Below are positions 35,655 to 46,947 of a stretch of 64,000 nucleotides of DNA, one piece after another; position 1 is the stretch's first letter; each line of letters opens with the position of its first letter. The notes under the pieces were generated by a model. The model ran no database searches and had not been told where the DNA came from. It was given only the letters and a program-made list of their open reading frames with translations. This stretch comes from Tetracentron sinense (lineage: Eukaryota > Streptophyta > Magnoliopsida > Trochodendrales > Trochodendraceae), in the NCBI GenBank assembly GCA_015143295.1, contig CM026571.1, forward strand, positions 30,222,505 through 30,286,504. Reading direction: 5' to 3'. The position numbers and the translations under genes are program-made.

Positions 35655-35965
35655 GGTTAATTACCTTAACCATGGTTAAAATCCTAACCCTAGGTAAACC
35701 CCAGCTAATCCCTAGGTAAAACCCTAGGCTTAACCCTAAGACAAACTCTAACCCTAGGTAAACCCTAGCCAAACCCTAGGTAAAACCCTAGGCCTAACCC
35801 TAAGTAAACCCTAGTCAAATCCTAGGTAAAACCCTAGTCAAGCCCTAGGACAAACCCTAACCCTAGGTAAACCCTAATCTAACCCTAGGTAAAACCCTAG
35901 TCAAACCCTAAGTAAACCCTAATCAAACCCTAAGCTTAACCCTAGGTGAACCCTAGTCTAACCCT
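35655..35965. repeat. Degenerate CCCTA-rich (telomere-like) repeat
   Basis: About 20 or more CCCTA words, often as AACCCTAGGTAAACCCTAG, resembling the plant telomere unit CCCTAAA but with irregular spacing. It belongs to the Tat-like LTR. Confidence 0.75.
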
Positions 35966-36169
35966 AGGGCCCAAGAACCCCAAAACCGAAGCCAAAACCC
36001 TTTGTGGGCTAAAGCATGGGCCCACAGACCCGTTGGTGTGGGGCCCACTTCAAGAATTTTGAAAAATTTGAGGATAGCGGTACTGATATTATCGTCATTT
36101 CCAATTTGGGAAATGTTTATAGTGTACACAAACCAATTGGAACAAGGTTGGCCCTGATTTAGCAAAGAT

Positions 36170-36254
36170 CAGGTAATAGCGATAGAGTTTCTACTACCAT
36201 TCCTTGTTTAGACTAAACCAGGAATGGCAGTAGAAACTCTATCGCCATTACTGG
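36170..36254. repeat. Long hairpin in Tat-like LTR
   Basis: AGCGATAGAGTTTCTACTACC pairs with its inverted copy. The arms are about 38 bp with a few mismatches and a loop of one or a few bases. The core CAGGAATGGCAGTA recurs in the hairpin at 39658. Confidence 0.8.
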
Positions 36255-36503
36255 ATTTCTGGTTCAGAAGGCAGCTGTGTAGAGCCCCGGACCTTTTCAC
36301 ATTCAATGCCTGACACTTTAGTTTCCATTTTGCCTTTAAAGAGGTATAATTAATAAATGAGGAGGAAATTGGAAATTCTGAAACGTCAGAAATGTTCCTT
36401 TTCGAAGTACGAACCCAACGCAAGTTGAATCGTCAAAATCGGACGAACGAGTCAAAAGATATGGCCAAAACAGTCTGGACCTGTAGGCAAACGAGCTCGG
36501 AAG

Positions 36504-36573
36504 GCACTAAGGACGTAGCTCGGTTATGCACTAAGGACGTAGCTCGGTTATGCACTAAGGACGTAGCTCGGAA
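36504..36573. repeat. 24-bp tandem repeat x3
   Basis: The unit contains ACTAAGGACGTAGCTCGG. Confidence 0.85.
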
Positions 36574-36638
36574 GGCGCTAGGGTCGTGCTCTGATAAGGC
36601 ACAGACGACGTACTTTGACAACGTATACGTTGTGCATC

Positions 36639-36760
36639 CGTTGTGCAGCAACAACGGGTACGTTGTGCAACAACAACGGGTACGTTGTGCAACAACAACA
36701 GGTACGTTGTACAGCAACAACGGGTACGTTGTACAGCAACAACGGGTACGTTGTGCATAA
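36639..36760. repeat. 24-bp tandem repeat (CAACAACGGGTACGTTGT)
   Basis: About five copies of a unit with an internal near-palindrome (ACGGGTACGTTGT). The multiple-of-three period gives spurious long ORFs on both strands. Confidence 0.85.
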
Positions 36761-36777
36761 GACAACGGACAACGTGT

Positions 36778-37020
36778 TCGGCACTGTTCACAGCACAACG
36801 TGTTCAGCACTATTCACAGCACAACGTGTTCGGCACTGTTCACAACACAACGTGTTCAGCACTGTTCACAGCACAACGTGTTCGGCACTGTTCACAGCAC
36901 AACGTGTTCAGCACTGTTCACAGCACAACGTGTTCGGCACTGTTCACAGCTCAACGTGTTCGGCACTGTTCATAGCACAACGTGTTCGGTACTGTTCATA
37001 GCACAACGAGTTCGGCACTC
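36778..37020. repeat. 26-bp tandem repeat (ACAACGTGTTCGGCACTGTT)
   Basis: About nine copies with alternating CGGCA/CAGCA variants. The period cycles through all frames and so yields repetitive ORFs that are not genes. Confidence 0.9.
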
Positions 37021-38040
37021 GTGTTTTTGCAGAAATGTCAGTAAGGGTATTATGGTCTTTTGGTCGGTTCACTCTTACCTTAAGAGTCTAACCCGAGCCT
37101 TTAGGGCTTCATTTCGACACTTAGAGAGATTGGGAGATAAGAAGAGAGGAGAGGGCGACTCCTAAATCTAGGGTTTCCATTTTTGGAGAGAAATCAAGGG
37201 GTTTACGAACCCACACTCAACTCAAGCCCGTTTTTCTTCAAGATCAAGGCTCAAGCACTCGTGGAGAGCGTTCTCCAAGCTAGGGCAGCAGCTACACGGT
37301 CGTTTTTGGAAGGGGATTTCTTCCTCATTTCTTCAAGGTCGGTACTTCTTGCTACCCTCCTAGTTATAGTTCCTCTTTTCCCTTTATTCCTCTTTATTTT
37401 CCTTTATTTACACATGTGCTATGAGATGGATGGTTGTGAATGGTGAATGGAGATGGAATTGGCGATTGGATGCCAATGGTTGTGTGGTGATGATTAAAAT
37501 GGGGAGGGCATTGTTCCAATAATGAACATACATGCATGATTTGAGTAAAACCCATCTAGAAAAGCATGTTGTAGGGTAAATCAATAATGAAACCACCATG
37601 TTTGATGAATGCCTAGATGAATCAAAATGAATGATAAAAAAAAAAAGAAATTTCATGCTTAAACATTCATGGAAATTGCTAGGGTTATGGTAGTGTGTTT
37701 TCGCGCTTTCCCTAAATTGTTTAATTTATTACTTGTATATATGGTGATGTGCAATGTATTGTGAATTCCCCAAAATGTCATATTTAATTTCCATTGCAAG
37801 TGCGTACACGATTCCACGAGCACGGCATAAAACGACGTGATTTACCGATGTTTTCAAGGACGAGATGTAGAGGTGGGGCATATCCTGCGATATGTTTCAC
37901 TTCACTTTTGTCAAGGACAAGATGATCATGCATTGCATAGGGAAGGGTCTCCCATCCCATCGCATTGCACACATGGCATGGCATCGCATTACACGCATAG
38001 CATAGCATTTCATGACACTCATGGCATGACATGACACGCA

Positions 38041-38300
38041 TGGATGCTAGTTGCGACGGACTATGAACGGCAACTAGGCATACCCATTTGCATATAGGGT
38101 GCTAGTTGCGACGGACTATGAACGGCAACTAGGCATATCATTTTGCATGGATGCTAGTTGCGATGGCCTATGAACGGCAACTAGTCATACATATTCTGCA
38201 TGGATGCTAGTTGCGACGGGCTATGAACGGCAACTAGGCTTGTCATTCCGCATATAGGGTACTAGTTGCGACGGACTATGAACGGCAACTAGGCATGTGA
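38041..38300. repeat. Tandem hairpin repeats of F2 LTR
   Basis: Five copies of about 50-59 bp. Each contains the perfect hairpin CTAGTTGC / GCAACTAG around a loop GACGGACTATGAACG. Spacers vary (CATATAGGGT or CATGGAT), the hairpin does not. Confidence 0.85.
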
Positions 38301-39657
38301 ACATGTTTAAATTCCGAATAAGCAAGCATGATACACGCATAGTATGACATGGCACGCATGATACAAGCATGACACGGTAAATAAGTTCCCAATTACGCGA
38401 AGGGTATTTTAAGTCAAGTCAAGTGCATGGGGTTTTTCAAGGATTTTATCGGCTTTTCATGAACTACAAGTATGATTATGAATTTCCTGATTTCTTTGTA
38501 TGATATTAACTGTTCCTGATTCATATATATATATCTATATTGTTTCCTGTGTATGCATTGCTATCTCTTGCTATAACTGTTGGTTAGTAGTTAGTACCCG
38601 CTGAGTATTCCATGCTCAGCCGTACTTCTTATGTCGGTAGGTTTTGAGGGAGCTGCTGCTCCATTTGATGTTTGTGCTCCTGGTCTATGGATGGAGGAGG
38701 AGCACGTCGAGGAGCCTTTGGAGGAACCTCCCGTAGAGGGTTATCAGTAGGTGGTGTTAGATTCTGAGTGAATTAGCTGTGGGTGAGCATGAGTGATTAT
38801 ATCCATGTATTTTGGCGGGTATGTCCGCACTTTCTTTGTTTTGATTTCTTTGTATTAAAACTTGGACCATGTGTATATACTTAGAGGTTTGTTAGACTTC
38901 CGCTGTGTTTTATAGTTTTGCTTCCGCTGTTATCCTCTATTGTATATGCTCTGTGGGTGTTTTGCAGGTGGTTTGTCAAGCAAGTCATGTAAGTCATGAT
39001 TTAGTCGTCCACAATTCACTCTAACTCCTAGGGTGGGTTTTGGGTCGCGACAAGCTGGCAGCCCTTGGCCTCCTCAGCTCCGCCCCCCTTGGGTCCTTCT
39101 CCTTTTTAGGAATCCCTAGAATGCCCTAGGTCCATCTTACCCTATATAAACCCCCCTCCTCCTTTGGTTTATGACACTCAAAAATCTCACAAAGAAACCC
39201 TGTAGGATTTCGGCAGCCCCCATCCCAGTCTTCCTAAGCCTCTGTCCTTCACCTCAAGGATCCTAAGTGCCCCAGGGAGCTACCCCAGGTCTGCTCCAGC
39301 ACCACCATTGTGCAGCATCTCCCCCTCTACCGTGAGCATCGAGTTGCAGTGTAGGGTCACCTTTACCATTTTTCTTTACTTCTGTAAATTGCGATGTAAG
39401 ACCCCTGATCCTATTCCAGGGGTCCTTTGTTTCCATTTTGTCTCTGTTTTGCATCTGTGCAACCAAGGATAGGGGTCCCCCTTGCCTTCCTCATGGGCAT
39501 GGGGGAACCCCCTTGAGGTTCAAAGCTTCGGGTACAAGGCCCCCCGCATGCATGGTATACACCCCCTGTCCTCTGAGGGACCCTCAGTCCATGAGGGATC
39601 CCTTAGACACAGCCTGGACCTACCTTAGGAGGTAGATTTTTAGTTTTTGAAAAGTGT

Positions 39658-39693
39658 CAGGAATGGCGGTAATCTCAGTACCACCATTCCTGG
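39658..39693. repeat. Hairpin CAGGAATGGCGGTA
   Basis: A 14-bp stem with one mismatch and a short loop in the Tat-like LTR. Confidence 0.75.
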
Positions 39694-39854
39694 TGTTTCT
39701 GTTTACAATAACATTACACCTTCTTGGGTGGGGCCCTGGTCTATTCCAGGGCTATGGTTAGGTCCATTTGCCTCTTATCTCTCTACCTTGGTCCTTCTAG
39801 GGTCACCAATGTTGCTTAACCATGGTTAAATCACCCCTAACCTGAGACTATCTT

Positions 39855-39883
39855 TAATGGCGGTAGACTGTCTACCGCCATTA
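39855..39883. repeat. Hairpin TAATGGCGGTAGA
   Basis: A perfect 13-bp stem with a 3-base loop (CTG). It shares the AATGGCGGTA core with its neighbours at 39658 and 40059. Confidence 0.85.
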
Positions 39884-40058
39884 TTTGATTCCATGTACAG
39901 TGTGTTCATGCCCTCTATGGGCCCACTTCAGACCAGATCCAGGGCTCACTAAAAGCCCAGGACACTCAGGAAACTCCCCTCTTCAATCTCATGGGTCATT
40001 TATCCTTGGGTTCATCCCTAACTCAAACCTCGGGCCAGCAAACCATCCCCAGAATTGT

Positions 40059-40095
40059 CTGGTAATGGTGGTAATCATTTTACCTCAATTACTGG
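40059..40095. repeat. Hairpin GGTAATGGTGGTAA
   Basis: An imperfect stem with its right arm TTACCTCAATTACTGG. It is the fourth hairpin of the same core in this LTR. Confidence 0.65.
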
Positions 40096-40998
40096 TTCTC
40101 TGTATTTTGGGCTTTGCACAGGGTCCAGACCAGGTAGGAGGCCATTATAGGCCCTGCCACCCTATCTGGCCCCACCCTGACTTGCCTAGACCTTTTAATC
40201 AGGGTTAATTCAATCCCGGTTAACTTTTAATCATGGTTAAGACCCCCCTTAACCTTTAAAAATCTGGAAAATTATCAAAAACATTCAAAACTTGCATGGG
40301 ACCTAATGTGCTACTTTGGACTCCTTTAGCATGGTTAGCAGCCTTAACCATGGTTGACTTACCCCTTAACCCCGGTTAGTAACCCTAATTCCGGTTAAAC
40401 CCTCTTTTGGCCTATCAGGCCTAACATTGTTACTCTCAACTGTGGTTTGTAATCCTAACCTTGGTTAAATCCACCATTGGCCTACCGGGCCTAATCCTAG
40501 TCTACTGGACTAACCCTTGACCTACCGGGCCTAAATCATGCACTTGACCAACCCGGTCAACCAAACCCTAGTCTCAGGGTTAGACCCTTAGCCACTTCAG
40601 TGCACACACACACACCCCTTAGCCTTGACACGGGCCCAAGTGCCAGAATTACGCTTGGTCTGATCTCACCCTTGTGAGTACGTAGGTAACCCAATCCGGG
40701 TTTGAACTTAGTTAGCTTTCTCTTTTTGGGGTTAGTATTACTCTAAACACTTAGGCATTTGAACAACAACTTGACTTTAATTTGTCTTAAACGTAGAAAG
40801 TAGGTAACCATTGTAAAATGGGGGTCCTGAGGTGCCTAACACCTTCCCCGGGACTTAACCGAACATCTTACCTAGAACTCTCACATAGACTAAGACCTTA
40901 TCCACAACCTGGGGACCTATCCCTTCTGAATTAATAGGTGGCGACTCTCAACATAACCCTCTTGTGACTCCGAAGTAAAAGCTCATGCTCACAAGAGT

Positions 40999-41907
40999 TA
41001 TGGATCATGTAGTTGGAGAAGATATTCTCTGTGCTTGAGGCCATAGATGAACAGAGAGTAAGATAGGCCTCATTTTTTATGGAAGGTGAAGCAAAACATT
41101 AGTGGAGGGCAGCTGCCAAGAAGAGGAATGAGGTACAAGTTCGTCAAACGTGGACATGGGGAGAGTTCCTCGATGTCTTTTATGAGCAGTATTTTCTGAC
41201 ATCCATGAGGAAACAAAAGGAGATCGAGTTCTCTACTCTTCGATAGGAGAATATGTCTGTGGCCGAGTATGAGGCCAAGTTTGTAGAGTTGTCTAAGTTT
41301 GCGCCTCATCTGATCACTACGGAGAGCATGGGGGCGAGGAGATTCGAAGGAGGTTTGAGGGACTACATCTGAGACAAGGTCGAGATCCTACGTCTTGGAA
41401 TATGTTGAGAGGTAAGTGAGCGATATTTGATTGCCAAGAGGAGATCGGCTGAGTTTTTGAAGAAGAGGGGGATGCAAGAAGGCAAGTAGCCTACAGACAA
41501 AAGGTCCAAGATGTCGAGGCTGGTGCCAGCTACTAGGCCTACCCTTTATCAGAGGCCTGCACCAGTGACTCCACAGGCACCCCGAGTTGCCCCACCTACA
41601 GTTTGGGTGCAAACTCTTGAGACTTGCATCCAGTATGGCAAGAGGCATAAGGCAGGGGAATGTCGAGCAGTTACATGAGGATGTTTCCATCGTAGGGATG
41701 TCACACATCGGATTAGGGAGTGTCTGCTCTACAATCAGCAGGTGCCTCCTCAGACTCAGCCCCAGGGAGTAAGACCCCCAGTTAGGCAGCCTATGCAGCA
41801 GAGGCCACCCCAGGGTTCTAGGCCCCAGCAGCCCCGCCAACCAGCTCAGGGTTGGGTATTTACTACCTAGGAGCAGGATGCATAAGCGTCCAACGACGTT
41901 GTGCAGG
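40999..41907 (+). pseudogene. E1 gag, second part
   Basis: Resumes after the Tat-like LTR. EFLDVFYEQYFLTSMRKQKEIEF, SVAEYEAKFVELSKFAPHL and RRFEGGLRDYI are the retrotransposon gag core. A degraded zinc-knuckle region follows near 41600-41720. The end (ASNDVVQ) leads into the intron. There are several stops and frameshifts. Confidence 0.75.
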
Positions 41908-42050
41908 GTACGTTTAATTTTAAATTCAGTTATGTATAATATTATTCTGTTTATGTGACTATGATGTTTACCATTGTGTATAAACATGCTAAATATATGA
42001 TAATTGTTTGTGCACATGATTTGACACACTTAGTTATGTATCTAATTCAG
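41908..42050 (+). other. E1 intron between gag and protease
   Basis: GTACGT...TTCAG, 143 bp. Joining CAG-G to GC-ACT-CTA restores ASNDVVQGTLLINDCLARVLIDTG, read across the junction. The same codon is split the same way in E2. Confidence 0.7.
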
Positions 42051-45000
42051 GCACTCTATTGATAAATGACTGTTTAGCTCGTGTGTTGATTGACACAGGA
42101 TCGACTCATTCTTTCGTAACCCTAGCTTCGCACAAGCTTTCCCATTAGAGCCAAGTCTGTTATACCGCGAACTATCTATCGCTACTCCTGTTGGTAGTTC
42201 ACTCATCACCGACAAGGTCTATCGCTCTTGCGATATTCAGATTGGATAATGAGAGTTCTAACCGATCTAATTATCCTCGGATTACAGAATTTTGACGTTA
42301 TCCTAGGCATGGATTGACTTTCTACCTGCCATGGCCATGTCAACTGTTTCGGGAAAGTCGTCAACTTTAAGCCGACTGGTGAGTCTTCTTTTTTCGTTTC
42401 CATGGATTGAGGAAAAGAGATTTAGATCAATTTATAGCTTTGATTATTTCTACTTCAGAAGTACCAGGCTCTTCAAATATCCTAGTGGTGAATGATTTTT
42501 AGATGTATTTCCTAAAGACTTACCGGGTTTACCACTGGATAGGGAGATTGAGTTTGCAATTGAATTAGCTCCAGGCACGACACCCATCTCTAAGGCGCCG
42601 TATAGAATGGCTCCAGCAGATTTGAAAGAGCTAAATGAGTAGATTGAAGAGTTGCTCAGTTTTGGATTTATTCGCCTAAAGTGTATCACCTTGGGAAGCT
42701 CCTGTTTTGTTCGTTAAGAAGAAGGATGGTTTGATGAGGATGTGCATCAACTATTGACAACTGAACAAGGTCACCATCAAGAGCAAGTATCCACTACCAA
42801 TGATCGATGATTTGTTTGATCAATTGTGAGGAGCTAAGTATTTCTCCAAGATTGATCTAAAGTCAGGTTATCATCAACTAAAGATAAAGGCTGAGGATAT
42901 TCCTAAGTCGACATTTAGAACCAGATATGGGCATTATGAGTTTTTAGTCATACCGTTTAGTCTAACAAATACACCGACAACCTTTATAGATCTTATAAAT
43001 CGGATATTCTGGCCAGCTCTTGACTCCTATATGATAGTGTTCGTGGATGATATCCTAATAAATTCTTAGACACAAAATGATTATAAAAGACATCTCCAGA
43101 CTACTTTGAAGACGCTAAGGGAGCATCAGTTGTACGCTAAATTAAGTAAATGTGAGTTTTAGCTTGAGAAAGTTGGGTTCCTAGGCCATATGGTGTCGGT
43201 AGAAGGGATTTCAATGGACCCCGCAAAATAGAAGTAGTGTCAAGTTGGGGAAGACCAAAGAACGTCACGGAAATCCGAAGCTTCTTAGGTCTCGCTGGTT
43301 ATTACCGAAGATTTGTGGAAGGTTTCTCCAGTTTGGCAACACCGCATACTCATCTAACTCGAAAGAACGCCAGGTTCGAGTGGAATGAGAAATGTGAGAA
43401 GAGTTTCCTTGAGTTGAAGAAGCGTCTCACTACCGGTCCCATCTTGATAGTATCATTCAGTGACGGAGGTTTTGTGATGTACAGTGATGCCTCACTCATT
43501 GGGTTAGGCTGTATTCTTATGCAACATGGAAATGTTATTTCCTATGCCTCCCGTCAGTTGAAAGACCACGAGAAGAACTACCATATCCATGACTTAGAAA
43601 TGACAGCAGTTGTCTTCGCTTTAAAAATCTGGAGACATTACATGTACGGTAAACAATTTGAAGTATTCACCGATTACAAGAGTATGAAGTATTTGTTCTT
43701 GCAGAAGGAGATGAATTTGAGGCAATGCCATGGGATGAAATTCCTTAAGGATTATGACTGTTCTATCCAATACCACCCGGTAAAAACAAATGTGGTGGCG
43801 GATGTGCTAAGCTGAAGACCTACGGGATTCTTGGCTCAGTTGATGGTCCAAGAATAGAAGCTACTCGAAGAGGTGTCTAGTTTTGATGCAGGTTTCTGTG
43901 TGGGAAAATCAGGATCCTTGATGGCCAACATTATGGTCAAGCCAACCATCTTAGATAGTATTAAAGACCTACAATGGGGTGATGAAGAATTGCACGTTGT
44001 TATGAACAAGTCGATTAGCAGCGGGTTCGAGGATTTCTCCTAGAGAAATTGTGGGATCTCTTTCAAGGATAGACTTTGTGTTACAGATAATGAGGAATTA
44101 AGAATGGAGATTCTGGACGAAGCACACAAGTCTAAGTACACTGTCCATCCGGGAGGTACCAAAATGTATCAGAACCTCAAGAAATATTTCTGGTGAAAGG
44201 GTATGAAAAAGGACGTGGCTACCTATATGTCCAAGTGTTTGGTTTGTCAGCAAGTAAAACCCGAACAAAGGAGACTGGTGGGACTTCTTCAGTCACTTCC
44301 TATTCCCGAGTGGAAGTGAGAAAATATTTCTATGGACTTTATTGTTGGTTTGCCAAGGACAGTGAAGAACTTTGATGCTATCTGGGTCATAGTCGACAGG
44401 TTGACCAAGTCAGCTCATTTCCTTCCATATCAGACAACGTACAATCGTAACCGACTTGCAAATTTGTACATTAAGGAAATAATCCGTTTGCATGGAGTGT
44501 CAGTCAACATTGTATCTGATCGAGACTCGAGATTTACTTTCAGGTTTTTGAAGAGTTTTCAGCAAGCTATGGGTTCTCGTTTAGATTTCAGCACGGCGTC
44601 TTATCTGCAGACAGATGGGAAAATTGACAAGGTGAACCAAATCATAAAGGACATGCTACGAGTTTGCATATTAGACTTCCAGGGTAGCTGAGATGATCAC
44701 TTACCTTTGGTAGAATTTGCCTACAATAATAGCTATGAAGTGATTATTTAGATGACACCGTTTGAGACAATCTATGGGAGAAGTTTTCGTTCACCTTTGT
44801 GTTGGGATGAATTTGGTGAGAGGAAGCTTCTGGGCCTTGAACTTGTTGGCCAGACTATCGACAAAGTTCAATTGATCAGAAAGAGGTTGAAAACAGCTCA
44901 AAATAAGCAGAAAAACTATTCCGATAATCACATTAGGGATCTTGAGTTCTAAGTTGGAGACTTTGTATTTGTCAAGATCTCGCCTACAAAGGGTGTGATG

Positions 45001-45051
45001 ATGTTCGGCAAGCGAGGCAAGATCAGCCCGAGATATGTGGGACCCTTTGAG
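42051..45051 (+). pseudogene. E1 pol: protease, RT, RNase H, integrase (part)
   Basis: Protease has VLIDTGSTHSF near 42083-42115. Reverse transcriptase (about 42700-43230) keeps the catalytic FVDDIL (about 43038). RNase H is largely open at 43237-43815 ([39 protein letters not shown]). Integrase has the zinc finger H-H part (about 44120-44165, HKSKYTVHPGG), KCLVCQQVK, core VDRLTKSAHF and VSDRDSRFTF, and a degraded QTDGKIDKVNQ where HPQTDGQTERVNQ is usual. More than ten stops or frameshifts. It is cut at 45051 by E2 within PRYVGPFE. Confidence 0.85.
45047..45051. other. Target site duplication TTGAG, left copy
   Basis: Repeated at 56250-56254 after the E2 3' LTR. It defines E2 as inserted into E1. 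Confidence 0.9.
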
Positions 45052-45264
45052 TGTAGTACCCCGAACCTTTTCGTACCTAATGAACAGTATCTTCATGACC
45101 AATTGGCCTTTTAAGTGGTCCTATTAATAATTCATGAGAAATTGGATGTCAGTGACACATGGGTAACGTGAATAAGGGGGTTTAAGACCCTAAAAATGTT
45201 GAGGAAAAGGTTGGAAATGCCCCAAGGGGTCTGCAGGTGAAAAATGATGCAAAATTTGGAATTG

Positions 45265-45460
45265 ACAATCGATCGCCACATGGCGACGATCGATCGTCAT
45301 GAGCTCGTCATGAGCCCAGAAATCTGGGCAACCTTCGGGTTCTCATACGATTGATTGTCCCAAGCATGACGATTGATCATCGGGGGCCAGGAAAATTGAA
45401 TAGTCTACTGGAGGTGTGGACGATCGACCGTCCCATGTCGACGATCGATTGTCATCGCGA
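45265..45460. promoter_or_regulatory. GATCGATC palindrome cluster (E2 U3)
   Basis: GACGATCGATCGTC and mutated forms recur five or six times in the 200 bp before the TATA box. The 3' LTR has the same cluster at about 54370-54560. Confidence 0.6.
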
Positions 45461-45510
45461 AAATCTGTTTTTTTAAAACATGCGAGAATAAGGGTTTCAA
45501 ACCTTGGGCC

Positions 45511-45518
45511 TATAAATA
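45511..45518 (+). promoter_or_regulatory. TATA box of E2 5' LTR
   Basis: CCTATAAATAGG, a strong plant TATA box. It is conserved at 54616-54623 in the 3' LTR and at 57022-57029 in the E1 LTR. Confidence 0.75.
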
Positions 45519-46139
45519 GGAATACATTTGGGAGTTTTTGGCTTACCCTAAACCTAGAGAGAGTGAAAGAGGAGATTGAAAGAGGAAGAGAAAGAAGATT
45601 GGAGGTTTGTGGAGTAAAGAAGGAGAAGATCAAGGGAAGATTTCTCTCGCCATTTCAAGGTTGGATCCTCTTCCAAATCAAGGGTTTCTTCAAGATCAAG
45701 CTTTGATCTTCAAGGTTAGTACACCCTCCTAACTAACTTGGTAATAACCTAGATATTCCTTAAAGAATGCTTATGGATTGATCTTAGATACTTCATTTTC
45801 TTGAAATGCTTTAATTTCCCAATAAACAAGATAAAATAATGGTGATTGATGTGTGTAATGGATGATTAGTTGAGGCGATTGGATGCCATGTAAGATGCTT
45901 TACATGTTTTACATGTCCCCCAACTAATTGGTAATCATGCTAACATGCTTTAAATGTCCCTCAACTCTCACATGTTTATGGACATCATGAAAATGTTATA
46001 TGCTTAATTTCATGTCATCTATTGGTTATACACGAGTGCTAAGAATCGAAATAACAAGTAAAACTCATCAAGAATAATACACAAAACTCGTAGGAACTTA
46101 CAAGAAACGCTCACAAGAAATGCTCACAAGAAATAGAAA

Positions 46140-46510
46140 TATCAAGGAGGTTGGTAGCCCCAGTTAAGGGTGCTAACCTCTTGCTCACAAGTACATGGTC
46201 AAGGAGGTTGGTAGCCCAAGGATGTGCGGGTGCTAACCTCTTGCTCACAAGAAAAGATTTCACAAGTTGCTCACAAGAAAGGCTCACAAGTACATGGTCA
46301 AGGAGGTTGGTAGCCTAGGGATGTGCGGGCGCTAACCTCTTGCTTACAAGAAAATATCTCACAAGTTGCTCATAAGAAAGACGCACAAGTACATGGTCAA
46401 GGAGGTTGGTAGCCCAGGGATGTGTGGGTGCTAACCTCTGGCTCACAAGTTGATATATGGTCAAGGAGATTGGTAGCCCAGGTTGTACGGGTACTAATCT
46501 CTTGCTCACA
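46140..46510. repeat. Tandem hairpin repeats of E2 5' LTR
   Basis: Five units, each with GGTTGGTAGCCC paired imperfectly to GGGTGCTAACC around GGGATGTGC, separated by CTTGCTCACAAG spacers. The 3' LTR array is at about 55420-55805. Confidence 0.8.
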
Positions 46511-46549
46511 AGAATAATGAAGGTAGGTCTCATAAGAATCGTATAAGGA

Positions 46550-46815
46550 CTCACAAGAAATCATAAGAACTCACACGAACTCATAAGGACCCACTAGAAC
46601 TCACACGAACTCATAAGGACCCACTAGAACTCACACGAACTCACAGTAACTCACAAGGCTTATAAAGACTCATAAGAATCTCATAAATTCACAAGAACTC
46701 ATAAGAACTCACAAGAACTCATAAGAACTCACACGAACTCATAAGGACCCACTAGAACTCACAAGAACTCACAAGGCTTATAAGGACTCATAAGAATCTC
46801 ATAAACTCACAAGAA
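46550..46815. repeat. ACTCACAAGAACTCATAAGAA repeat zone
   Basis: Irregular 10-30 bp units of ACTCACACGAACTCATAAGGACCC. Only its first units survive in the 3' LTR. Confidence 0.8.
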
Positions 46816-46930
46816 CTCATATGATTTGTATGTTGCTTTAAGAATGAATCATGAACTGTATTCTTTAATGAACTGTTGTGATAGCATGTATGCTTGTTAT
46901 TACTGTTGTTAGCTAGGAGCTTGTACTCAC

Positions 46931-46947
46931 TGAGTATTCCATACTCA
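46931..46947 (+). promoter_or_regulatory. Conserved LTR palindrome
   Basis: TGAGTATTCCATACTCA, a 7-bp stem with a 3-base loop, followed by CAGTACTTTCATGTCGGCAGGTT. It is absent from the E2 3' LTR, where an internal deletion removed it. Confidence 0.65.

Larger units (their letters stand above)
36278..39054 (+). mobile_element. Nested gypsy solo LTR (F2), 2.8 kb
   Basis: TGTAGAGCCCCGG to GGTCGCGACA with a perfect AGCTG duplication (36273-36277 and 39055-39059). It contains five kinds of tandem repeat, a CTTCAAG/GTCGGT site near 37337, and the conserved palindrome GAGTATTCCATGCTC at about 38602-38616 followed by TATGTCGGTAGGTT. It has no coding region. Confidence 0.85.
35618..40993 (+). mobile_element. 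Tat-like solo LTR, with a nested solo LTR
   Basis: TGTAAGCACC to GCTCACA, flanked by a perfect AGAGT duplication (35613-35617, 40994-40998) inside E1 gag. Without the nested 36278-39054 LTR it is about 2.6 kb. It has no coding region, PBS or polypurine tract, so it reads as a solo LTR. A telomere-like repeat stretch, four hairpins with a shared GGTAATGG core, and a GAGTACGTAGGTAACC box near its end (compare Tat/Ogre LTRs) support the assignment. The orientation is inferred from that box. Confidence 0.65.

Noticed and set aside
36433..37165. Several overlapping ORFs of 70-128 codons on both strands
   Set aside because: All arise from 24- and 26-bp tandem repeats, with cysteine/threonine-rich or HSTTCSALF repeats in every frame and no start context.
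38041..38300. Possible CRISPR array (regular hairpin repeats with spacers)
   Set aside because: This is plant nuclear DNA. The repeats are about 59 bp tandem units in an LTR with near-identical spacers and no cas genes.
35618..40993. Reading this as a complete LTR element with its own pol
   Set aside because: No coding domain, PBS or polypurine tract was found, and the only other element in it is a solo LTR with its own duplication.
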